Origin: Coix lacryma-jobi var. lacryma-jobi
Taxonomy: Eukaryota > Streptophyta > Magnoliopsida > Poales > Poaceae
Direction: 5' to 3'
Assembly (NCBI GenBank): GCA_009763385.1
Contig: CM019827.1
Span: 89,636,314 to 89,700,313 of the forward strand
DNA length: 64,000 nt
Below, one piece after another: positions 53,893-64,000 of the stretch. The notes beneath the pieces are model-generated. The model was not told the DNA's origin. It did no database searches and saw only the letters and a program-made list of their open reading frames with translations. The position numbers and the translations under genes were made by a program. Position 1 is the stretch's first letter; every line of letters begins with the position of its first letter.

Positions 53893-55770
53893 TTAGCATG
53901 ATGCAAATGTTGGTTCAAATGCAATTGTGAAACACCCTTGGAAAGCATTCCTCAAAAGGACAACTCGAGGAGAAGAACGAGTCGTACCACGGGAAAAGGA
54001 GGCAAACATCTTCCAAGGTTTTTGTAGAAGAACCAATAGAAGCACCATGAAAGCATGACGTGGACCAAGAGAAGAAGCACTAGAAGCATGTCCATGACCA
54101 TGACCTATCCCACTAGAAAAGGAGTCATAAAACCCATCAACAAAAATGGGCTTCTTACTAGGAGCACAAGCGTTCATGCCATGGAAGGGCTATGAACCAC
54201 CATCTTCCTAGAAGAGCAAGCTTGGTGCAAACGTTTGGCACGCCGATAGCAAAAGCTTCCTTGATGCCCATCTTTCTCACAAAAAGAGCAATGGTACAAA
54301 GGCCTATTGGAAGGCACACCATTCTCCGACAAGTGAGAAGTCCCTTGGGACTTAGAACAAGAAGCATCAACTACCAACTTGGTGCCAACACTAGGAGCAC
54401 ACGTGCCATGGGAAAGGCTACGCGGCTTCCTAAAAGCCTTAGCTCGAATTCGTCGCTCGTGTTTGACACGGCGGAAACAAAAATCGAATGAGTGTCCATC
54501 CTTCTTGCAAAAGGTGCAATGAAAAACCGGATTGGGAGCACGAGTTCCAAAAATATGAGAAGCACCCTTGCAAAGAAGTCCCATGGACATCACTCGAAGA
54601 ATCAGCAAGGTTAGGAGCAGCTATGAAAGAGCTATCCGAAACCTTGGCACAAGTGCTACCGTCAAAAGACACACGCGCAACACAAGAACTCAACTCCGGT
54701 TGCAAAGATGCAGACTTGGAAACATCAACATCGGAGTTGCAAGAAATGCGTGACTCAAAAGACTTAGCACAAAGACTCTTACATCTTTTAGCTGAAACCT
54801 CATTCTCAAACATGAGGCGATCACAAGTACCACACGGAGCATTCTTAAGATTTTCCATCTCCTCTCTAATGCACTCAGCATATGTGGTACGCAAGAGTTC
54901 AATTTCTTTTTCAAGGTTGGCACTCATATCATTGTGCTCAATCAACTTGGCGCTCATATCATCGCGCAAAACCTTCAAAGCCAAAACTCTTTTTCTAAAT
55001 CCATGCATGACGTGCAAATGAAATCGGTGCAAGAAACATCACCATTCACATCAGGCAAAGAATCATGAATAGCACAAGAAGTAAGGCAAGCATTTTTATT
55101 CAAAGAGCATGAGCTACAAGGCCTAGAATTTATATCAACAATTTCAGCCCTAGCATGCTCAAGTTCTTCTACACATGTGGTGTGAGTCAATTTTAGTTTA
55201 TTAATTTCAGCATGTAAAGACTCACATGAAACACATGGTAACAAAGCATTTAACCTAAGCAAGGCTATTTCAGTTTTAGCACAATCAAAACCCTTGCGCA
55301 AGTCAATGCAAACTAAGCATGGTATGGAAGCATTGGATATCAACATTTCATTTTCAGATTTTAAGCTAGCAAGAGAAAAACATAGCTCATCATTCTTCTA
55401 ACCGCCTAACCATGTCGCTACAAGAGGTGCAAGGTGAAGATGCACTAGACTTCCAATGAAAAAGACCATTTTTTAGCCTAGTGATGGAGCAATTCAACTT
55501 CTCAATTTTATTACGCAAGGTATCACAGTGTTCATCAAGTCTATCATTATACTCATCACAAATCTTAAAACGTTGGGACAAAATCCCAAGGCTAGCGACA
55601 AGTGTACCTATCTTGGCCTTGCCAAGTTCGCGTATAATATCCTCGTTTGAGTGCTCATCATCCCTGAGGAAGTCCAACAAATCATCCACCTCGCATTCCA
55701 CCTTATCAATTGCATGTCCATCAAACAAACCTGTGGACAAAGACACGCTAGAAGAAGAACCTGGTGCCAT
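53893..55770 (-). pseudogene. Element B gag-like gene, right arm
   Basis: Mirror of 32838-34713, with ATG at 55770. The first part is open from 55770 to about 55390 (MAPGSSSS to PCTSCSDMVRR), further than in the left arm. After a frameshift it is open again from 55346 (NASIPCLVCIDLRKGFDC to CTSCMDLEKE), then 55005-54580 (CxxC PCGTC; DVDVSKSASLQPELSSCVARVSFDGSTCAK), then 54608-54174 with both zinc knuckles (FHCTFCKKDGHSFDFC and YHCSFCEKDGHQGSFC) in one frame. It ends at 53893. Comparing the arms suggests a source gene with one continuous frame. Product role inferred: RNA-binding, self-associating Gag part. Confidence 0.82.
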
Positions 55771-55898
55771 TTCTAAAAGCACGGTTAGTGTTAGCCAAAC
55801 AAAGTTCAACACCACGACAAACAAGGTCAGAAGCAAAATCGCTCTCAAAGGTCACCTTCGTGGATCCGGAACCAGTTAAGGTAGAGAGATCCTTAACT

Positions 55899-55912
55899 GG
55901 CTCTGATACCAA
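55899..55912 (-). promoter_or_regulatory. Primer-binding site of element B, right arm
   Basis: The minus strand reads TTGGTATCAGAGCC, identical to 32693-32706. Confidence 0.85.
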
Positions 55913-56564
55913 TTGACGGACGAATTTGGCGACCAGAGGGGGTGTGAAATGGGAGCCTCAAATTTCTTCTCGAGAAATGATGGCCCTTGTCCCAAAAATC
56001 ACCCTAAAAGCGAAGACTCAAACAACAAGTGAGTTCACGACCTACGAATAGGTGGATACCCTAGGAGATGTCGTCTAGAGGTATAGCGGAACTACCGAAG
56101 AACCCCCAAAATGAAGCACCAAAGCAACGGGGCAAAACTGCACAAGCAAGCTCCTAGAACAATCGAACTTCCGATAACGGAACACCCCACTCCTATGGAG
56201 AAGAGAAAGTGTTCGACCAAAACTACTTAGGACAACTAGTGCCAAAAGCACCTTGGAAATATCCTTATGAATTTAGGAAACTAACGCAACAGACGGATCT
56301 CAAATCGGAGCTCGAACGCAAAAGATACGGCCGCTAGAACGAACGAAACTCCGAAAGCGGAACACTTAACTCCTATGGAGAGAGGAAGTGTCTGACCAAA
56401 AATACTTTGACCAATGGTGGCAAAAGTACATTGGAATGATCCTTAATAAGTTAGGAAACCAACGCACAAACGGATCACAATCGGACTTGACAAATCGGAC
56501 ATGCAAACTGACAGAAAATCCTGAAAATGTAGTCGGTACACGCTATGCAAGCTAATACCTCACT

Positions 56565-56775
56565 GTCCGCTATTGAACCGGACAGTCCGAATAGTCCCGC
56601 AAAAAATGTAAAAATAACCGTGCCTTCCGCCGTGAATGAACCGCGGACCCGCTAGAACCCCGGACAGTCCGAGAATGAGTCCCGGTCCGCCGAAAAATAA
56701 AGCGACCTTGCTGCCGTGAACAGCCCCGACCCCCGACAGTCCGGGATAAGTCCCGGACAGTCCGGGAATGCCCAG
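56565..56775. repeat. CGGACAGTCCG dyad array, right arm
   Basis: Dyads include CCGGACAGTCCG-type sites at about 56577-56588, 56662-56672 and 56753-56769. Several seen in the left arm are missing or split, and foreign-looking sequence (56480-56560) sits beside them. The region is likely error-prone or rearranged. Confidence 0.65.
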
Positions 56776-57382
56776 AAAGGCTAAAAACAGCCCGTATCAA
56801 ACTCAAATTCGATTGGAACTCAACCAAATCGAACGAGGCTGCAACCAAACTTCTCCCAAGTGTTCTTCTACGTGTTGGGAAGCTAATCCTAGGATATCAT
56901 CACTTCAATCCAACTAATCCATGAGAAATCCGAAGAACACTATAAAAGGGGAAAGAACGAAGAACGAACGCGATTTCGACCCGATCTACGAGCTCGTGAG
57001 GTTAGAGAAGAAATCCTTCAGTGGAAAGAAGGAGCTCACGACATAGAACAATCTGATTCAACAGAATTGCAAATCGTTGCTCGGAGAGGGAGAACGAGGC
57101 AAATCTCCGGGAGGGGAAAAACCAAAACGCGAAGAACAAAATACGATTCGATCCAAATTTCAGCCAACAAAGAGGAGGGGAGAAATTGATCCTCAGATTG
57201 CTACTAGATGATGAATTGTGTAGCACTCTGTGTCGGGTTACAGGCCACTCCTCACAGTACAAAACGCGGATGGCGAAAATCTCAAGAACAAGAGCCGGTC
57301 TCACCTCTCACCCTAGCCTCCTCTCACCTAAACAAAATGAGAGTGACACCTCCAAGGATGGGCTGCCCTAACCAGCCCCCTT

Positions 57383-57392
57383 CATATATATA
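57383..57392 (-). promoter_or_regulatory. TATA box of element B LTR, right arm
   Basis: Mirror of 31280-31288, with the same GGCGCACG context. Motif call. Confidence 0.6.
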
Positions 57393-57649
57393 GGCGCACG
57401 TCCGAAGACCAAAGCACCCTCACATGAAGCACTCAACCCAAATACCACCCAGGGGTAAAACCGTCCAGTCCTAGCGATTTTCATCCGACGGCCACGCCCG
57501 CACATCCGGTAGCTTCGCCTTGACGCGACCTCCCTGATGCCGCCACGCGCCATCATGTCGACCACCGCGCCTTCCTCGTGGATAGCTTCGCCGCCGCGCC
57601 AGCCTCTCCACGCCGCCACGCGTCGACCGTCCTTTTGGACCTTCCCCCG

Positions 57650-57885
57650 GTTTTGAGGCCTAAATCGGGAAACCTGCCAGCCCAGGTTTTGAGGCCCAAA
57701 CCTGGAAACCGTCCACCCCGAGTTTTGAGGCTCAAACTCGGAAACCAGCGAGCCCAAGTTTTGAGGCCCAAACCTGGAAACCATTCTCGCCGAGTTTTGA
57801 GGCCCAAACTCGGAAACCGGCCACCCCAGGTTTTGAGGACCAAACCTGGAAACCGTCGATGGTAGCTTTTTGAGGCTCAGCTACC
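57650..57885. repeat. Seven-unit stem-loop array, right arm
   Basis: Mirror of 30788-31027. Stems in plus order: CCCGGTTT/AAATCGGG, CCAGGTTT/AAACCTGG, CCGAGTTT/AAACTCGG, CCAAGTTT/AAACCTGG, CCGAGTTT/AAACTCGG, CCAGGTTT/AAACCTGG, GGTAGCT/AGCTACC. Loops are TGAGGCCC or close variants. Confidence 0.88.
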
Positions 57886-58503
57886 GAACCCGCACCGAAG
57901 ACGGAGTGTGGTTCTCACACCTCGACCACCGACACCTATGCCGATGCATGTCCATCCTCCACGCCAGGCACAACGCCTTCGCCTTCCTTCTTGACTCGGC
58001 CGACGGCACTTGCGCCGCACGCAAGCCCGTGTCCGACCTCCTGCCAAGTGCCACGACGCCATCGTCTTCCTCCCGACTCGGTCGATGCATCGCACATCCC
58101 ATGTGCTCTCGCTCGCCGATGCCACGTGCCAGCTACCACAGCTAGTCCTCTGGCCCTCTGGTCCGTCAGTCCAAGCCTCACGTCCGCCCTTCACCGCTCT
58201 GGGTACATCGGCATGGCACGTCCACCACGGCACGCCCATCCTTCACTTCACCGCTCCCGTCCGTCGGCACGGCACGTCTCTACTTGACCTTCACCTCGCC
58301 ATCGACCACTGTATCTGAGCTCAACACCTGCATATCAACACAGCCAAGAGCACATGTCGCACACGCACACCCAAACACATAAACACACACAACTCAACGC
58401 CACCGGTTAGTCATAAACATTAAGCGCATAGCTAGATATAGACTCAACCGGGAAAGCCTCAAACCTTCCTCATCAAGTCAATTATTCATCATATATGTTC
58501 TCA

Positions 58504-60691
58504 CAGGCGACCATCGAACCGTCTAACTATGAGACCCTCACATGCGACGAGCTCTTTAGTAAGCTCAAGTCTAGTGAGATTGACGCCATGTCGAGGGCTT
58601 CTTATGAAAATCCTTCTGGCCTGACTATGGCTTTGGTTTCTGGCGCTTCTGCTAACCCTCTAGAGGTTTGCACTCTCTTCACTTCTTTCTGTCATAGAGG
58701 AACAGCTGGAGTTTATGGGGGACGATGAGTTGGCTTTGCTTGCCAACCAGTTCTCACGGTTCCACAACAACCGCAAGAACCGTTGCCGCGGAGGAGGACG
58801 CTCAGGATGCTTTGAGTGCGGCGACCCCGACCACTTCATCGCCAACTGTCCCAAGAAGAACAAGCAATCTGGGAAGGGCGATCATGGGCACAAGTACGAC
58901 TCCAGGAAGCGCAAGGAAAAGTACGTCCCCGCTAAGCAGAAGCGGAACGGCAGCTTCATCTAGGAGTACATCAAGAAGAAGTACTTAGAGAAGGCCCAGG
59001 CTGAGCAGCGTGCGTTCTTCGCCATGCTCAGCAACGTCGACGACTCGGATGATGACTCCACTTCCTCAAGCGATGACGAGTCCGAGAAGAAGAAGAGGAT
59101 CAAGAACAAGCTGAACGGCCTCTTCTTCTTCACCGATGACGAAGGCTTCTGCACCATGGCCCTCGGCAAGGAGGTCGACGGCGAGCTGGAGGACATCCCT
59201 CGGAACGATGACGACGACGACGACGACACCTCCCAGGTATCTCGGACCCCCGATGAGCTTTCTGCTGAGGTCGAGAAACTTACTGCCGCTCTCCTTAGTC
59301 AAGACAAGTTGCTTAGGCGCGCTGCTAGAGAGGGAAGGAGTTTAGGCAGAAGTGGTAGGATACGGTGAAGGAACTTGAATCTGTCAAGTCCACCGTTGTT
59401 GTCACAGATGAGGAGGAGTGTGAGATGTGCTCCACACACATGACTGATCTTACCACATTGAGAAGTAAGTATGCTGTGTTGGTAGGAGAGGTGTACGAGC
59501 TTAGAGCTAGATCTTCAGTGCTTGGTGCGTGCAAGTCTTGTGCAGGCTTGCAATCCGAGTTGGCAGAGAAGAATGCCAAGATTGTGTCTCTTGAGAAGGC
59601 CAGCTTGGATAACACTTGTGTGTCTAGATGCACTTTGTGTGAGGGTTTGGAGATGGAGATAGCCAATGTGAAGCATGACAAGATGCAAACCGAGGAAGAA
59701 AACACATACCTTCGGACCATCTTGTCATGCGTGTCTAGTGGTGAGCCGCAGCTTGGGATGATGATCTCCCAGTTCAAGCGTGCTGCTGGAGGTCCTGGTG
59801 TAGGCTTTGCTCAGGGCGTTGATGCTTCCTCTTTTGGCAAGATTGGAGAGTCGAGTGGTCTTAACCCGAGTGAGAAGCCAACTCCACCACTACTCCCAAG
59901 CTTACCAAGATTTCACCCAAAGATCCACTCAAGCCTAACACCAAAAATGGAGTATATGAGGAACCTCCGAGAGCTCCACCCAAGAAACAGATGTGGCATC
60001 CCAACCCAACCACCTGAAAAACAAACTTGACACAATGCCACCTACCCAGGAGGAGCTTATGCCACCGAAGGGCAAGGTGATCCACACCCACTACCGTGAG
60101 TACCAACAACCCCCTATGAGAGCGGTGAGGTACAATTGTGAGCACTATGGGAGAGATGGACACTTGAGTGAGTTTTGCTTTCGACGCAAGAGAGAGGCGC
60201 GCCGTGCCAGGGAGATGAACAATGCGGACATGTATTATCCTTTCCATGATGTACATGTGCCGAATGTTCAGATGAGAGCTGCTAGGTCTAGAGGTGCAGT
60301 GCCTCAAGGTCCTAGGCATCAGGGAGGTGTTGCCCGGCGGGGTCCTGACTTTGCAGGATACGGACCCCGTGGCGGTGGCTTTGTTGAGCGTTACCCTCCA
60401 CCGCGTTTTGAGTATCGCGATGGACGCTCTTTCCTTAGCGGACCACGTTTTCCTGTGCGTGGTAATCGCTTTCCCCGTAGGCGTGCTATGAATGGTTTTT
60501 CTGCTAACCGTTCTTTTGAGCAGCCGGCCCAACACTGGTACTCTTCCTACTTCACTAACCCCAGTGTTGGACGTATGCTCACCCTATGTCTTTTTATTGA
60601 TGTAGGTAAAACGATTGGAGAACGTTTGGTTGGTGGATTCTGGTTGCTCAAGGCACATGACCGGAAATGCCAAGTGGTTCTCCAGTCTTAG
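58504..60691 (+). pseudogene. Element A gag, right arm
   Basis: Mirror of 27981-30172 on the plus strand, entered at the B LTR edge. First knuckle CFECGDPDHFIANC at about 58810; acidic stretch at about 59040; coiled coil with CEMC, CKSC and CTLC (59415-59640); second knuckle with the same Cys-to-Tyr change (about 60135); Arg/Gly-rich tail to 60691. A one-base loss at about 58660 and another in a G/C run at about 59875 are private to this arm. The gag tail overlaps the protease frame by 77 nt at 60615-60691, exactly as in the left arm. Confidence 0.85.
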
Positions 60692-62300
60692 TCCGGTCGC
60701 CGGAAAGGAATTTATCACCTTCGGCGACAATAGCAAAGGTAAAGTGTTGTCTCGTGGGTCGGTGCGAGTTAATGAGCACTTTGTGTTGCGCGATGTTGCT
60801 CTTGTTTCTAACTTGCATTTTAACCTTCTTTCCGTTTCACAACTCTTTGATGACGACTATGAGATTCGTTTTAAGCCGAATCTCAGTCGTATTTTGGATC
60901 CTCAGGGCAATCTTGTTTGTGTGATTTCGCCCTTTGGGAAAGTCTTTCGTGCGAATTTCTCGGAGTCGTTTGGAGTTTCTCAATGTCTTTTGGCTGGACC
61001 TTCCTCCTCTGATCTTTGGAAGTGCCATAGGAGACTAGGACATTTGAGCTTCGACTTGCTTGCAAGGCTTAGTTCACTTGGCCTCATCCGAGGATTGCCC
61101 AAGTTGTGCAAGGAGAAGGATCTTGTTTGCCATTCTTGTAGACATGGGAAGATGGTTGCCGCTCCCCACCATCCCGTGACTCAGGTCAAGACTAAGCGCC
61201 CTGGAGAGCTTTTACACATGGACCTTGTTGGTCCGGCTCGGGTGAGCTCGGTTGGGGGGAAGTGGTACGTGCTTGTCGTTGTTGATGATTTTTTGAGATA
61301 TTCGTGGTCCTTCTTTTTGATCGAGAAGACTGAGACTGTCGCTTTTGCTCGTAATCTGATTTTACATCTTCAGAATGAGTTCCCTTTGAACTCAATGCGA
61401 GCTATCCATAGTGATAATGGTTCCGAGTTTAAGAACTCGGATTTTGAGAAGTTTTGTAACTCTTTGGGTTTAGAGCATCAGTTTTCTTCCCCCTACACAC
61501 CGCCACAAATGGTGTTGTAGAAAGGAAGAATTGGACCCTTGTAGAGATGGCCAGGACGATGCTCGATGAGCATAGGACTCCTAGGCGATATTGGGCCGAT
61601 GCTATGAGCACTGCATGCTACATTTCCAATTGCATTTTTCTCTGAGCTTTCTTGAAAAAGACTTCTTATGAGTTGCGTTTTGGAAAACAGCCCAAAGTGA
61701 GTTACTTTAGAGTTTTCGGTTGCCACTGTTTTATACTTAAGAAAGGCAACCTAGACAAATTTGAGTCTCGTTCTTCTGACGGTGTATTTTTGGGTTATGG
61801 TACTCACACTCGAGCTTATCGTGTACTTAACCTTGATAGTAACCGAGTCAAGGAGACATCCGATGTCACCTTCGACGAGACCATGGTTTGTCCTTCTTCT
61901 CGTTTTGAGCGTGCAGGTGATCATGAGGTTGGTGAGCTCTTTTTGATGATGAGGAAGAGGGTGCTGAAGGGATGGATGACCCAACACCTCCTCCACCTGT
62001 TGTGCCACAAAGAGCGGCCTCTACTACCACTCACGGCCCCGATCCTTCTTCTTCGACTACTTGGGGGCCGTGGGATCCGCCGCCTCGGGCTATACGGTTC
62101 ATACCTGGGGAGGCACCAGCTGCTGTTGAGGGGAGGTTTCTTCAGCTCGGGAGGCGCCACGACACATTCAGCGTCAACACCCGCCTCAATATGATCGGCA
62201 GCATCGGCGAACGTGTCACTCGGTCCAGGTCACAACAAATCTCTCACTTTGCTCATTCTGCATTTGTTGCTGATTTTGAACCCTGAGATGTTGGACACGC
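60615..62300 (+). pseudogene. Element A pol, right arm: protease and integrase
   Basis: Mirror of 26400-28057. A 301-codon open stretch (60615-61520) holds protease VDSGCSRHMTG, the complete pre-integrase zinc region, and the integrase core up to SPYTPPQ, which is longer than in the left arm. A one-base loss at about 61508 then shifts VVERKN. The KKTSYELRFGKQPKVSYFRVFGCHCF and linker SDVTFDETMVCPSSRFE regions are open (61652-61940). Product role as for the left-arm copy. Confidence 0.88.
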
Positions 62301-63804
62301 TTTGACGGATCCGGATTGGGTCAATGCCATGCATGAGGAGTTAGAGAATTTTGAGCGAAATCGGGTTTGGGTTTTGGTTCCACCTCCTCCAGACTGTAAT
62401 CCTATTGGGACAAAATGGGTTTTTCAAAAACAAACAAGGAGAGGATGGCCACATTATGAGGAACAAGGCCAGACTTGTAGCCAAGGGTTATAGTCAGAAG
62501 GAGGGGATAGACTATGAGGAGACTTTAGCTCGTGTAGCTCGTTTGGAGGCTATTAGGATACTATTGGCTTTTGCTGCATCCAAAGGGTTTAAACTTTTTC
62601 AAATGGATGTCAAGAGTGCCTTCTTAAATGGCTACATAGAAGAAGAAGTATATGTTGCACAACCCCCCGGTTTTGAAAATCCCAAGTTTCCAAACCATGT
62701 TTTTAACTCCACAAAGCTTTATATGGTTTGAGACAAGCCCCTAGAGCCTGGTATGATAGATTGAAAACCTTCCTGCTAACCAAGAGTTTTAAAATGGGAT
62801 GTGTGGATAAAATGCTCTTTCTCCTCAAGCAAGGCAGTGACACTCTCTTGGTCCAAATTTATGTGGATGATATCAGTTTTGGTGGTTCTTCTCATGCTTT
62901 GGTTGCCAAGTTTGCAAATTAATGAGCAGAGAGTTCGAGATGAGTATGATGGGCGAGCTGACATTCTTTCTCGGATTGCAAATTAAGCAATCCCGAGAAG
63001 GAACGTTTGTGCACCAGGGCAAGTACACCAAAGACTTGCTGAGAAGTTCGATATGGGTGAGGCCAAGCCTCTTCCAACACCCATGTCGACCACGACGGCA
63101 CTGGATGCGAACAAGGATGGAGAAGCTGTGGACTAGAAGGAGTACCGAAGTATGATCGGGTCGCTGCTGTACCTAACGGCGATACGCCCGGACATCCAGT
63201 TCGCGGTGTGTCTTTGCGCGCGATTTCAGTCGTCGTCACGCACCTCTCACCGTCAGGCGGTCAAGTGCATTATGAGGTACTTATGCTTTCACTCCAGAGA
63301 TTGGGATTTGGTATTCTGCTTCCTCGACCCTCTCCCTTTGCGGTTATTCTGACGCCGATTTTGCTGGTTGCCGCATTGAGAGCAAGTCCACTTCTGGGAC
63401 TTGTCAGTTTATTGGTTCTTCTCTTGTATCGTGGTCTTCTCGCAAGCCGTCTAGTGTCGCCCAGTCTACCACGGAGGCTGAGTATGTTGCTGCGACTAGC
63501 TGCTGTTCCCAGTTGCTTTGGATGATGGCCACTTTGCGTGATTTTGGTCTGAGCTTTCTCGCATTCCTTTGCTTTGTGACAGCACGAGTGTTATTAGCGT
63601 TGGTAAGAACCCCGTGCTGCACTCTAAGACCAAACACATTGATGTGCGCTTTCATTTTCTGCTAGACCACTATGAGAAGGGTGATATGACCTTCGCCATG
63701 TCGATACTCATCATTAGTTGGCTGATATTTTCACCAAGCCTTTGGACCAATCAACCTTCAATCGGTTGAGAGGTGAGCTTGGTGTGTGTTTCCCTTTTAG
63801 ATAG
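62300..63804 (+). pseudogene. Element A pol, right arm: RT and RNase H
   Basis: Mirror of 24866-26400. RT start (62302 on), then a frame change at about 62440; RARLVAKG-type region to QMDVKSAFLNGYI (62420-62640); ALYG region split at about 62725; RQAPRAWYDRL and the YVDD box (62728-62922); MMGELTFFLGLQ (62922-63050), with a private one-base loss at about 63041. The shared in-frame TAG is at 63134-63136. RNase H follows with private frameshifts. The pol stop is at 63802-63804. Confidence 0.87.
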
Positions 63805-64000
63805 GAAAACATTTTGGTTTTTGTATTATAAACTGACTTTGTGTTTTTCAATTGGTATCTTTTCTTCATGCATCTTTGCATTTCATCTTGCATATTTATT
63901 TTCTGAGCTTCATCTTTATAATCTTTAGAATGTGATTATGCTCTATCTAGTATGCTCCGATGCTTTATGATGATGCTTGTATCTTACGCTCTTTCTGATC
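63805..64000 (+). other. Start of element A 3' untranslated region, right arm
   Basis: Mirror of 24671-24865. Non-coding and cut by the window edge. If the inverted repeat continues, a mirrored 3' LTR of A is expected about 1.4 kb further right. Confidence 0.7.

Larger units (their letters stand above)
55914..58503 (-). repeat. Element B 5' LTR, right arm
   Basis: Mirror of 30173-32691 but about 70 bp longer (2590 bp). The excess lies in 56460-56700, where sequence around the dyad array no longer aligns cleanly. TATA box at 57383-57392. Stem-loop array at about 57650-57885. The outer end at 58503 abuts A gag. Confidence 0.87.
44391..64000 (-). repeat. Right arm of giant inverted repeat
   Basis: The reverse complement of 24671-44280, of equal length (19610 bp), running to the window edge. 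The first roughly 130 bases next to the axis carry about ten differences per 85 bases, much worse than elsewhere. The zone 56460-56700 is also scrambled relative to the left arm. Most other differences are single-base indels. Confidence 0.9.

Noticed and set aside
1..64000. Host genes, tRNA, rRNA or organellar inserts
   Set aside because: No ORF outside the retroelements shows recognisable protein motifs. I saw no tRNA cloverleaf (only tRNA-complementary primer sites) and no rRNA-like stretch.

Overview
This window looks like intergenic DNA from a large, repeat-rich plant nuclear genome, most likely a grass. I find no host gene, rRNA, tRNA or CRISPR array. Almost every base belongs to nested LTR retrotransposons: Ty1/copia elements of the Sirevirus (SIRE/Maximus) type, plus one large non-coding gypsy-like element. 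The grass call rests on the abundance of Sirevirus-type copia pol and on LTRs rich in CGGAC/GTCCG dyads, which I recall (unchecked) from maize and its relatives.

Layout, left to right. (1) 1-1867: broken gag of a minus-strand family-B element, B'. (2) 1869-3705 and 18552-19234: the two halves of its 5' LTR, split by (3) 3706-18551, a minus-strand LARD-like element with LTRs of about 5.3 and 4.4 kb around about 5.1 kb of non-coding interior. (4) 19235-21444: relic copia element D, interrupted by B' in pol and by element A in gag. (5) 21445-30172: element A (minus; 3' LTR, 3' leader, pol, truncated gag). (6) 30173-37090: element B (plus; LTR, PBS, gag-like gene, nearly complete loss of pol), inserted in A's gag. 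(7) 37091-44295: element C (plus; LTR, PBS, gag, pol), inserted in B. (8) 44281-44390: a short asymmetric spacer. (9) 44391-64000: the reverse complement of everything back to 24671.

The dominant structure is therefore an inverted repeat with arms of at least 19.6 kb (24671-44280 and 44391-64000), still running at the right edge. Its axis lies directly after the pol stop codon of C. The arms share true element lesions, such as the same in-frame TAG in A's pol, but each has its own scattered one-base indels, and the right arm degrades next to the axis. That pattern suggests a foldback or missed-adapter long-read artefact at least as strongly as a real giant palindrome.

The most interesting small-scale signals are in the LTRs. 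Family-B LTRs carry seven stem-loops at exact 36-bp spacing whose stems change in a compensatory way around a fixed loop; family A has a diverged version. Families A, B and C each carry their own array of perfect dyads on a shared CGGAC..GTCCG core. Family B is a non-autonomous Sirevirus derivative that kept a coiled-coil, CxxC-rich, double-zinc-knuckle Gag part but lost nearly all of pol. The LARD LTR contains a degenerate tandem array of about 180 bp.
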